Shown in pieces: positions 10,701-16,774 of a DNA stretch of 64,000 nt; the first letter of the stretch is position 1, and every line of letters starts with the position of its first letter. Position numbers and translations under genes: made by a program. The stretch comes from Paludibacteraceae bacterium (GTDB lineage: Bacteria; Bacteroidota; Bacteroidia; Bacteroidales; Paludibacteraceae): the NCBI GenBank assembly GCA_017551025.1, contig JAFZNG010000001.1:51745-115744 (forward strand), read 5' to 3'. Below the pieces are notes generated by a model. The model did no database searches. It was not told the DNA's origin and was given only the letters and a program-made list of their open reading frames with translations.

Positions 10701-11845
10701 CTACTGCTGAACCGGGCGTACTGAGTGTGACGATTCCGAATATGACTGCAGGTGGACATATCTACAAACTATACAATGCTGGTGCAGATAGATGTACAAG
10801 AGCTGATTGTTCAGGTACAACAGATCATCATTTTGCGAATGCGATGGCAAAGAATGTAACATTCTATGCGACGGACGAGGATCATTTCATCTGTACGGAA
10901 GATGCCTTGTATCTGCGCGGCACATTGGTGGGTGAAGACCAAGCACTTGTATGGAATGATGCACATACAGTTGCTACGTGGACTGGTGCATTGGATTTGA
11001 CGGGAACGAAACAATTTAACGTGGTTAAGAAAAATGTGGTAGGTGAAACAACATACACATATACCCAAGATTTCTATGCTGAGGCTCAAACATTCGATGG
11101 CGATTATACCTATGGAACGTTTACGCTGGATTTGACGAAGATGACCGGTACTTGGGGATATGTTGAGTTGGAGTTCCTGGATAATGGCAATAATACTGAC
11201 TTGATAGCAGAGAATGCTGACCGTGTTGCCAACATTATTATAAATCGCCCCATTCTTGCCAACAATGCATGGTATACGCTTTGCGTGCCGTTTGATATGA
11301 GTGCGGATAAGGTGTCGGAGGTGTTTGGTAGTAGTACAATCGCTGAGTTGACCGGTGCGGAGGATCGCGGTTCGCTCATCCACCTCAACTTCAGTTATGT
11401 GAACGCTATGGTGGCCGGCCACGCATACCTCATCATGCCTGGTCAGGACTTCACAGCAGGCAGTACAATCAGCGGCGTGACGATCAAGAATGTCGATCCC
11501 GAGGCGCTGGCGTCCCAAACCGAGTATATGCACTTCCAAGGTACGTTCAACAAGATTATGCTGGAGGGCGAGAACAAACGGTTCATGGGTGCTAACAATT
11601 ACGTATACTCGCCGCGTGATGGTGGTACGCCTGTAGGTGCCTTCCGCTGCTTCTTTACGATTCCGGATAATGCGCCGGCTAACGTGAAGTCGCGTCCGGC
11701 ACGCATCGTATTCGGTGAGCAGACAGCAACCGGCATGGAGAATATATCCGCGCACCCCGCTCCGGCTAAGTTTATGCTCGATGGTGTGCTCTATATCATC
11801 CGTGACGGCCGTACATACAATGCGCAAGGACAATTGGTAAAATGA
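7715..11845 (+). CDS. Large secreted protein: duplicated novel domain, two F5/8 type C (CBM32-like) domains, C-terminal tag
   Basis: The signal peptide ends SVSSMGWA. Residues about 20-390 repeat the layout of the whole 12047-13285 protein: an all-beta domain with ENGDIVVTLT and FRSSGFEG, an Ig/FnIII-like linker with ADSYKAYVYFG, and a second copy of the domain with FRDAGG. Two F5/8 type C domains follow (about 497-640 starting NLALNKDCSAGG; about 740-875 starting NIALDGTASAG), each preceded by an FnIII-like domain with DKDD. A domain starting WYTLCVPFDM (about 1182-1340) matches one in the 2550 gene. It ends with the shared tag (KFMLDGVLYIIRDG ... GQLVK). No enzyme domain was recognised; multivalent glycan binding is the likely role. 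The first half is AT-richer than neighbouring genes. Confidence 0.75.
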   Translation: MKKKLFTLIALLSVSSMGWAELNVCSLRPAHPANGAAGAISLAFNTAENGDIVVTLTPDAEVSAHFRSSGFEGTRNNMKILSGTNFATEENLSEYFSMKNTISGNTCTFYRTGTKNLPSPCKLKIDFSQNALAWVEGAINAYDNNGATVIQYNYGTLCGSTLDAPSISVNSDGEISFDAIEGADSYKAYVYFGSQFIKECPVTSGQKVWNPYLAGEYAIYVRAFNSSTDAYSDFSNGEIWDAVGDPSGDMPKSDICGYYLKEGTNEEALLSFYTDRSTGNFYITLSAGENGDDSKTFFRDAGGLSWNGFTYDGIDMREYFTRIPEDADDINGKVNVLTFVPRTEEGHIPAYNHTIAFASGNYVTWRTYNNGTSRDSWQNNLSFSYVYGTNCNEIDDHVAPVVALTKVSTTTTSATLQIDVTEKDDYNEDRALRSLTIRDAANSFAEQKVTLNGSNQVTLSELNKNTIYNFTVKAVDSGGNVTEETIKVPLTFDPYENLALNKDCSAGGYENNDHKPSKANDGNNTTSFWGTYGCDGKVGFVDWPTANTWEVDLEQAYVLDSVSVYRAELGGGNNRIMTLKGKMNESDEWSTIFDDLSTSLNTSYRNVPAVASARYLQFSFAGTSMIAVNEFEVYGHDYAVPDAVAPVVAVSEISKTYNTVTLQINATDKDDAGNPGTINAINISGDNGFVTQNNVELEENQITLSGLHYNKTYTFAVQVIDLAGNETIENIEVILPFNTNYNIALDGTASAGYWENDSQTADKANDGSTSTKWNTYGVETDKAEYTGTYANNWWMIQLDAAYNLSRVVANYQDVGTRDFIIEGSMDGSNWYVMYKGQTTAAGEFSYDVAAPAQYVRYTYGERYLAVYEFEVYASGFSTLTDDAPVITWAKLGAVDDATAEIEIDAADITTKPITTYVVTGIGEDPIEVTASEGKITLTSLSQSTHYTLSIQAKDGDNNLSEAKQMEFTTAGSVSGLYFFSDYFNWNKTAEAARFSTTAEPGVLSVTIPNMTAGGHIYKLYNAGADRCTRADCSGTTDHHFANAMAKNVTFYATDEDHFICTEDALYLRGTLVGEDQALVWNDAHTVATWTGALDLTGTKQFNVVKKNVVGETTYTYTQDFYAEAQTFDGDYTYGTFTLDLTKMTGTWGYVELEFLDNGNNTDLIAENADRVANIIINRPILANNAWYTLCVPFDMSADKVSEVFGSSTIAELTGAEDRGSLIHLNFSYVNAMVAGHAYLIMPGQDFTAGSTISGVTIKNVDPEALASQTEYMHFQGTFNKIMLEGENKRFMGANNYVYSPRDGGTPVGAFRCFFTIPDNAPANVKSRPARIVFGEQTATGMENISAHPAPAKFMLDGVLYIIRDGRTYNAQGQLVK

Positions 11846-11875
11846 AAGGTGAAAACTGATAGTTGAAAGGAATAA
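11841..11875 (+). repeat. Heptamer array GGTGAAA between genes
   Basis: Units AATGAAA, GGTGAAA, ACTGATA, GTTGAAA, GGAATAA span the end of the 7715 gene and lead into the small peptide ORF at 11878. The stop codon of the upstream gene (TGA, 11843-11845) lies in the first unit. Confidence 0.6.
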
Positions 11876-11877
11876 TT

Positions 11878-12024
11878 ATGAAAACTATGTATATTATACC
11901 TACTACAGAATTGATTAAGATGCAGGCGGAATCCGTGCTTGTAGCCCTTAGTGGCCCTGGATTCAATGACGGCGGTAAGGACGATGGTAGCCAGTCCGCT
12001 CAGTCGCCCCGTAGACCATTTTAA
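11878..12024 (+). CDS. Small glycine-rich peptide ORF (48 aa)
   Basis: ATG at 11878 lies 32 bases after the previous stop. The peptide starts MKTMYIIPTTELIKMQAES, continues VLVALSGPGFNDGG and ends KDDGSQSAQSPRRPF. The N-terminal pattern (MKxxYIIPTTE, hydrophobic patch, LSG) and the Gly/Asp tail parallel the 5887 ORF, and each sits directly behind a tag-bearing secreted protein. The next gene starts 22 bases after its stop. No function is known to me; see the finding on the peptide pair. Confidence 0.55.
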   Translation: MKTMYIIPTTELIKMQAESVLVALSGPGFNDGGKDDGSQSAQSPRRPF

Positions 12025-12046
12025 ACAACTCAAAATACCTATCTTT

Positions 12047-13285
12047 ATGCGAAAAATCTTTACTATCATGGCGCTGCTATGCGCTGGTGTTATGGCCTGG
12101 GGTCAGGAGACGACGGGTGCACTCTGTAGCTATTACGGATCGGAGACCTATTCCGCAAACGCCTATGTTACCCTCTCGTGGCAGACGGCTGAGAATGGCG
12201 ACGTCGTCATCACGATCGGTCGTGGACCGGGCGCTAACTCCGCCAGTTTCCGCAACGGCGGATTCGAGGGCGGCATCGCAGCTTTTGTGGTTAGTACCGA
12301 TAACTTCGAGACTACTACTCCTGCCAGCGAGTACTTCACCGCGCAGCAAGTCTATAGCGGCAATACCTATACGCTCGTTAAGGTAGCTGACCTGCCGGCC
12401 GGTGCGGTGATCAAACACGTAGGTGCCGGTCATGCCCTCGCATGGAAGGTCAACGGCGTAGATGCCTATAGTTTCCCCGATTTCTTCTATACCTATGGCC
12501 AGAATTGCGACCAGTGGGCTGCGCCTACCGATGTAGCAGTTAGTGCGGATAGCGTGATTACCTTTACCGGTGTAGCCGGCGCAGAGCAGTATACCGCTTA
12601 CGTTTATCTCAACGGTTCGCTCAAGCACGAGCAGGTAGTCCAGTCGGGCGACGTGCTCCATTTCTCACCGCTCGCCAGCGGCACGTATGCCGTCCAGGTC
12701 GTAGCCTTCGGTAACGGCCGTCTGGAGTCGGATCCGTCGGTGGCTGCCAGCTGGGAACTGACCGCACCGGAGATCGTGCTGGGAGCTTCGGAGTACTGCG
12801 GCTATACCGTTCTGCCGGGCGACAACCGCGAGGCACTGTTTACTTGGGAGACCACGGATGCCGGTGATGTACAGATCACTATTTCGGAGCCCGAAGGCGG
12901 CGAAGCGGCCGACTTCCACTTCCGTGGCAACGGTATGGCACTCGGTTCGTTTATGGTAGGTTCGGCGGCTGCATCCGTCTATTTCAATCATGCCTGTCAG
13001 GGTAATACCGTGACCCTCTCGCTGAAAGATGCGGCTAATGCGCCGACCCCGGGCGAAGTGATTACGTTCAATGCCGTAGTAGAGTACGCTACGACGCTCG
13101 ATACCAACGCTTGGCCTACGATCCCGTTCGCTTATACCTATGGTACGGTATGCGGTGGCGAGGACCATACCGGCGTGGAAAACGTAGCCGTTCCTGAGGC
13201 TGCGGAGAAAGTGATGCGCAATGGTGTCATCTATATCCGCATGGGCGACCAGCTCTACAACCTCCTCGGGGAAAGCGTGAAGTAA
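12047..13285 (+). CDS. Secreted protein with duplicated novel beta domain and C-terminal tag
   Basis: The ATG at 12047 opens the signal peptide (IFTIMALLCAGVMAWGQ); the upstream in-frame extension is not signal-like and overlaps the peptide ORF. The mature protein has two copies of one domain (about 24-150 and 245-375). Each has aromatic Y/C-x-Y near the start, a strand with GDVVITI or GDVQITI, then FRNGGFEGG or FRGNGMALG, and ends YTYGxxC. An Ig/FnIII-like segment with AEQYTAYVYLNG joins them. The layout equals residues 20-390 of the preceding large protein. It ends with the shared tag (KVMRNGVIYIRMG ... GESVK). No catalytic motif is visible. It is probably a glycan- or surface-binding protein. 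It is the last gene before a terminator. Confidence 0.7.
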   Translation: MRKIFTIMALLCAGVMAWGQETTGALCSYYGSETYSANAYVTLSWQTAENGDVVITIGRGPGANSASFRNGGFEGGIAAFVVSTDNFETTTPASEYFTAQQVYSGNTYTLVKVADLPAGAVIKHVGAGHALAWKVNGVDAYSFPDFFYTYGQNCDQWAAPTDVAVSADSVITFTGVAGAEQYTAYVYLNGSLKHEQVVQSGDVLHFSPLASGTYAVQVVAFGNGRLESDPSVAASWELTAPEIVLGASEYCGYTVLPGDNREALFTWETTDAGDVQITISEPEGGEAADFHFRGNGMALGSFMVGSAAASVYFNHACQGNTVTLSLKDAANAPTPGEVITFNAVVEYATTLDTNAWPTIPFAYTYGTVCGGEDHTGVENVAVPEAAEKVMRNGVIYIRMGDQLYNLLGESVK

Positions 13286-13308
13286 TCCTCGAAATATACC
13301 TATGTTTC

Positions 13309-13343
13309 AAAAGCCTCTCTGCTTACTGCGGAGGGGCTTTTTT
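13309..13343 (+). terminator. Rho-independent terminator ending operon 1
   Basis: AAAAGCCTCTC (13309-13319) pairs with GAGGGGCTTTT (13331-13341) with one G-T wobble, followed by T residues. It lies 24 bases after the stop of the last secreted-protein gene. Confidence 0.85.
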
Positions 13344-13405
13344 GTGGCGGTTTATGCGTTTTTCCATAAAATGATTTCCAAAAAATGGAAAAATGTTATA
13401 AAATA

Positions 13406-13438
13406 TTTGGTAGATACCAAAAAAAAGTAGTAACTTTG
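13406..13438 (+). promoter_or_regulatory. Promoter of the 13461 gene
   Basis: TTTG at 13406-13409, a 21-bp spacer and TAACTTTG at 13431-13438 fit the Bacteroidetes consensus; the ATG follows at 13461. Confidence 0.7.
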
Positions 13439-13460
13439 CACCGAAAATGTGATTGGCAGT

Positions 13461-14573
13461 ATGAAGCGACTATTAGACGATTATACGTTTTCTCCGGAAT
13501 TGCGGTATGAGGGGCATAGGCTACGCTATACCCAGGAGAATTGCGTAATGCTCGAGTTAGGCGGTATTATGGGGGCTGCCGTGCTTGCGGCTTTGCTAGT
13601 AGATACCGAAGAAGGGGATGCCCGCGGCATCAACGTGGACGGTGAGCAGCCGCGCAACGAATTCTTCCTGCGCTACGAACGTGAGGTGCGGCGCGACAAC
13701 GGCGGCCTCTTCCTCACCGAGGTAGAAGCACTGAGCGAGTCCTATACCGAATTGACCGGTACGGATGACCTGCTCCTATGTATATGCGGCAACGACCGAC
13801 TGCTAGACCTGGCCCTGAGCCTGATGGTAGAGTATATGCATCGACTGGTGCGTGAAGAGGTTCATGCGCATATCTACGAGGCCGTACCCTGGACGACACC
13901 ATTCGCTCAGTGGCTCTATAATGCCGGCTTTGTTGAGACCCGTCGTCAACAACTCTTATCGATCGACTGGACCAAAGCCGATACCGTCTATGCCCTGGCG
14001 CAACGACTCGCAACTAACGATGCCCACGAGGCAGAAGAACCTACATTGGTTTTCGACGGACTTAGTGCGGAGCAGGTAATACGTGGCTACTGGGAGTGGC
14101 TCTGGCAGGGGGCGCAGAATGAGGCGAACCTCTATCCGGACGATAAGGTGCAGTTGGCTCGGATCAAGCAAATCATTCGCGAGAATGAGACAGATTACGA
14201 CTTCCTCAAGCCGGAGATGAAGTGTTTTTCGCCTGCGTCTACCAATCTCTTCCGCAAATGGATGACCCAGTGGCAGGATTTTCTAAACAAGCAGTTGCCA
14301 CCGGAAGTGGCGCCCAAGAAACATATCCAGCAAGAGCTGTTTATGGATAATGTACTGCCGGCTCCCCAAAAAGGAAAATACGATCAGGTTCGCGAATATA
14401 TCCAGGAGCGCCAAAAATACGATAAAAATTTCAAAAAATTTTACCAGACGCGTAAAAGGACAGAATTGTGCCTCCAGCTGTCGGTGATGTTCGGTTGGGC
14501 GGTTAGCGATAACTCCCTGGGAAAGAGCATGAGACGCAAACTTAAGCATCCTAAGAAGAGCGTGCTAAAATAA
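13461..14573 (+). CDS. Conserved-hypothetical-type cytosolic protein
   Basis: The ATG at 13461 (MKRLLDDYTFSPELRYEG) is chosen over the GTG at 13449 for spacing from the promoter. The 370-residue product has no signal peptide or membrane segment. The first two-thirds are acidic and mixed in structure (LRYTQENCVMLELGG, ESYTELTGTDDLLLCICGND); the last third is Lys-rich and probably helical (YDQVREYIQERQKYDKNFKKFYQ). I do not recognise a named domain. It has its own promoter and terminator and precedes a DUF3987 gene, an arrangement seen in Bacteroidales genomes near mobile-element-like hypotheticals. Function is unknown. Confidence 0.7.
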   Translation: MKRLLDDYTFSPELRYEGHRLRYTQENCVMLELGGIMGAAVLAALLVDTEEGDARGINVDGEQPRNEFFLRYEREVRRDNGGLFLTEVEALSESYTELTGTDDLLLCICGNDRLLDLALSLMVEYMHRLVREEVHAHIYEAVPWTTPFAQWLYNAGFVETRRQQLLSIDWTKADTVYALAQRLATNDAHEAEEPTLVFDGLSAEQVIRGYWEWLWQGAQNEANLYPDDKVQLARIKQIIRENETDYDFLKPEMKCFSPASTNLFRKWMTQWQDFLNKQLPPEVAPKKHIQQELFMDNVLPAPQKGKYDQVREYIQERQKYDKNFKKFYQTRKRTELCLQLSVMFGWAVSDNSLGKSMRRKLKHPKKSVLK

Positions 14574-14581
14574 GCATTAAC

Positions 14582-14609
14582 AAAGGGACGTTTCGGGACA
14601 TCCCTTTTT
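14582..14609 (+). terminator. Rho-independent terminator after the 13461 gene
   Basis: AAAGGGA (14582-14588) pairs with TCCCTTT (14601-14607) across a 12-base loop and leads into a T-rich tract. Confidence 0.75.
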
Positions 14610-14618
14610 CTTTGTGTC

Positions 14619-14650
14619 CTTGCGAAAGGACGCTTTTTGCCGTATCTTTG
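14619..14650 (+). promoter_or_regulatory. Promoter of the DUF3987 gene
   Basis: CTTG at 14619-14622, 20 bp, then TATCTTTG at 14643-14650. The -33 box lies in a small GCGA-loop hairpin (GTCCTT/AAGGAC, 14616-14631). The ATG follows at 14711. Confidence 0.6.
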
Positions 14651-14710
14651 CAGTGGATTTTGAAAGAAGTCCGCTGTTTTTTTAATGTTTTACTTAAATT
14701 TTTTTTAACT

Positions 14711-15973
14711 ATGATTGAAAATTTATCCATGTATCCGGAGACTGATCTGCACATCTCCAATCACATCGAGCCGAGCTCGTTGCCGGCTATCATCCAACCC
14801 GTCATGGCGCTCGCGCAGTCGGACGCCGAACGCGACATGCTGCTGCTCTCGCTGCTTACCGCAGCGGGCAGCTGTATGCCTCGTCTCTACTGCCGCTACG
14901 GCCTCACGGGCAAAAAGTACTATCCTAACCTCCAGTGCTTCATCGTCGGTTCTGCCGCCTCGGGAAAAGGTATTGCGAACCTCGCACTCGAGTTCGTGAG
15001 CAAGGTGCACGCCGCCCTGCCGCTCGTCATCCCCGGCGACTCGTCCTATCCCGGCTTCTATCGCCAACTGGCGCGTCAGGACGGCCGCGGCTACATCCAC
15101 GAGTCGGAGGGCTCGGTCATCACCGACGTATGGCGCTCCTCGGTCACTAACTACAACACCGCCCTGCGTAAGGCAGCCGAACACGAACCCATCACCCGCA
15201 ACCGCGCGAACGATAATTCATGTATCGCGTGCCCGCAACTGAGCGTACTGCTGACCGGTACGTTCTCCCAGTATCGTGCCCTCGTGCCGAGTATCGAGAA
15301 CGGCTATTTCTCACGACTGCTGACGCTTATCGTCCAGGATCAGCAGGCGTTCAACCACCGCTATGTAGAACCCGCCGATGGCTCCGCCGGCGTTATGCAG
15401 CAGGCTGCCGCCCGTCTCTACGATATCTGCCAAGCGCTCTACCGTTCGCATCCTACGGAGTTTACGCTCACGCCTGAGCAACGCACCCGCCTCGGCCACC
15501 ACCTCGAGACCGCCTATCCGGCACTCCTCTCGCTGCTCGGCACCAATTTCCACTCCGTCGTCCTCCGCATGGCCGTACATATCGAACGCATCGCGATGAT
15601 CCTCACGGCTCTTCGGCTGACCGAAGAGCAATTAAAAATTAAAAATTACGAATTAAAAATGGCATGTAGCGACACGGATTATCAGATTGCCGAATTGATT
15701 GGCAACAAACTCATCCTCCATATGGCGATGGCCTATCGGATGATCAAGGGTGCCGAACAAGTCGCCGTCCCGAAAGTCCAAGCCCTGGACCAAAAGCAGA
15801 TTTTATTGAATCTATTGCCTGCGGAATTTGAAACGAAACAATTGGTAGATGAAGCTAAACTACAAGGAATCTGTCGTAGAACGGTTTTTGTCTGGAGCGA
15901 GGAGTGGCAACGGAACGGGTTAGTTCAGAAGATTCGTCACGGTGCTTATAAGAAACTCCATGTTTCCGCATAG
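14711..15973 (+). CDS. DUF3987-family P-loop protein
   Basis: The ATG at 14711 (MIENLSMYPETDLHISNHI) is preferred over the in-frame start at 14612, which would lie upstream of the promoter. The protein has 420 residues with a Walker A-like motif GSAASGKG at about 80-87, then segments typical of DUF3987 (IPGDSSYPGFYRQLARQDGRGYIHESEG; LSVLLTGTFSQYRALVPSIENGYFSRL). DUF3987 proteins resemble primase/helicase-type ATPases of mobile elements, but the family function is not established. The C-terminus (LVDEAKLQGICRRTVFVWSEEW) looks like a winged-helix DNA-binding segment. A heptamer array encodes LKIKNYELK near residue 310, apparently an in-frame insertion. Confidence 0.8.
   Translation: MIENLSMYPETDLHISNHIEPSSLPAIIQPVMALAQSDAERDMLLLSLLTAAGSCMPRLYCRYGLTGKKYYPNLQCFIVGSAASGKGIANLALEFVSKVHAALPLVIPGDSSYPGFYRQLARQDGRGYIHESEGSVITDVWRSSVTNYNTALRKAAEHEPITRNRANDNSCIACPQLSVLLTGTFSQYRALVPSIENGYFSRLLTLIVQDQQAFNHRYVEPADGSAGVMQQAAARLYDICQALYRSHPTEFTLTPEQRTRLGHHLETAYPALLSLLGTNFHSVVLRMAVHIERIAMILTALRLTEEQLKIKNYELKMACSDTDYQIAELIGNKLILHMAMAYRMIKGAEQVAVPKVQALDQKQILLNLLPAEFETKQLVDEAKLQGICRRTVFVWSEEWQRNGLVQKIRHGAYKKLHVSA
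15608..15657 (+). repeat. Perfect hairpin abutting AATTAAA heptamer array in the DUF3987 gene
   Basis: GCTCTTCGG (15608-15616) and CCGAAGAGC (15621-15629) form a 9-bp stem with a CTGA loop. Units AATTAAA, AATTAAA, AATTACG, AATTAAA (15630-15657) follow at once. The array is translated as LKIKNYELK. Confidence 0.8.
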
Positions 15974-16032
15974 GGACTACCATCGGTAATCATTAAGTAT
16001 GACTAAGAATATACAAGAACCACTAACGATTT

Positions 16033-16052
16033 CTCGGAGTTTTTACTCCGAG
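16033..16052 (+). other. Perfect 8-bp stem, TTTT-loop hairpin
   Basis: CTCGGAGT and ACTCCGAG flank TTTT in the gap after the DUF3987 gene. No T tract follows, so a terminator role is uncertain; it may be an attenuator or an RNA-stability element. Confidence 0.6.
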
Positions 16053-16080
16053 CAGAGAACGAATTCATTATAAAAATAAC

Positions 16081-16144
16081 ATGCACTATTTGCACTTTTT
16101 GCACTTTGGAGAATGAAAGTGCATAAAGTGCAGAAAGTGCAAAT
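16081..16144 (+). repeat. Inverted pair of nonamer arrays (TTGCACTTT / AAAGTGCAA)
   Basis: Three 9-bp units (ATGCACTAT, TTGCACTTT, TTGCACTTT), an 8-base spacer (GGAGAATG) and three units on the opposite strand (AAAGTGCAT, AAAGTGCAG, AAAGTGCAA), so the whole can fold as a long hairpin. It ends 24 bases before the ATG at 16169. Confidence 0.8.
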
Positions 16145-16168
16145 CAAAAAAATGGAAGGAGAAGAACT

Positions 16169-16549
16169 ATGGCGCATTATAAACCAATAGACGGAATGGT
16201 GAATTATTCCGGCGCATTAAGCAAGAAAAAGAAACAGGGAGTAAATAAGATGACGGTTACCCGAATAAAGTCGGTCAAAGACCCGCTGACCGGTGAGGTA
16301 GTGGGGCATGGACAGAAAGAGATCTATGTGCAGGAACGTCGCGATTACGATACGCATCCGTTAACAGAGAAAGAGCAAGTGCAGCGCGATAGATGGCGAG
16401 AGGCTTGTCGCCAGGCTTCGGCTATTGTTCAGGACAAGTCGCATCCGCGTTATATGGAACTATATCATCGCTGGAAGGATCAACTGGATGTAAGCGGTCC
16501 TTGCAAACAGTTCCCCAATTTTGTCCGGCATATACTCGCTACGGAGTGA
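16169..16549 (+). CDS. Small basic conserved-hypothetical-type protein
   Basis: AAGGAGAAG lies just before the ATG at 16169, one of the few clear Shine-Dalgarno sequences here. The 126-residue protein starts MAHYKPIDGMVNYSGAL, is Lys-rich (KKKKQGVNKM) and has a helical, charged C-terminal half (QVQRDRWREACRQASAIV; RYMELYHRWKDQL). There is no signal peptide. Proteins of this style are found beside DUF3987 genes in Bacteroidales, from memory. The function is unknown; nucleic-acid binding is possible from its charge. Confidence 0.7.
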   Translation: MAHYKPIDGMVNYSGALSKKKKQGVNKMTVTRIKSVKDPLTGEVVGHGQKEIYVQERRDYDTHPLTEKEQVQRDRWREACRQASAIVQDKSHPRYMELYHRWKDQLDVSGPCKQFPNFVRHILATE

Positions 16550-16565
16550 CGAAATCGGAATACTA

Positions 16566-16598
16566 AACACGTACTTTTTTTAAGAGTGCGTGTTTTTT
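16566..16598 (+). terminator. Rho-independent terminator upstream of the glucan locus
   Basis: AACACGTACT (16566-16575) pairs with AGTGCGTGTT (16585-16594) with one wobble, followed by T residues. It isolates the hypothetical gene from the susC promoter. Confidence 0.75.
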
Positions 16599-16607
16599 AT
16601 TTCGTTG

Positions 16608-16678
16608 ATTATCAGCCGTAATACCCGTACTCGAATATTTTAGTGGGTACTTTTATGTTTTATAACATATGTGCAGAT
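16608..16678 (+). promoter_or_regulatory. Shared operator-like element, copy B (before susC)
   Basis: It matches copy A at 1435-1493. ATTATCAGCCGT is at 16608-16619, the 22-bp core at 16647-16668 (inverted repeat ATGTT TTAT AACAT) and GTGCAGAT at 16671-16678. Relative to copy A the distance from ATTATCAG to the -7 box is 94 instead of 84 bp, one helical turn longer. A 10-bp palindrome, GCATATATGC, lies just downstream at 16681-16690. Confidence 0.7.
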
Positions 16679-16709
16679 TTGCATATATGCGCGAAAAGCA
16701 GTAATTTTG
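16678..16709 (+). promoter_or_regulatory. Promoter of the beta-glucan utilisation operon
   Basis: TTTG at 16678-16681, a 20-bp spacer and TAATTTTG at 16702-16709. The susC ATG follows at 16775, leaving a leader of about 60 bases. Confidence 0.85.
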
Positions 16710-16774
16710 CACTCGGTTTTTAGATAAGTATCTAAACAAAAAATCCATATAACAAACAACAACTTTAAAATCAC

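Noticed and set aside
5887-12024. RiPP biosynthetic cluster
   Set aside because: Only peptide-like ORFs are seen; no radical SAM, LanM, YcaO, peptidase or dedicated exporter lies nearby.
13461-16549. Integrated mobile element
   Set aside because: DUF3987 and neighbours suggest mobile-type genes, but no integrase, direct repeats or att sites were found.
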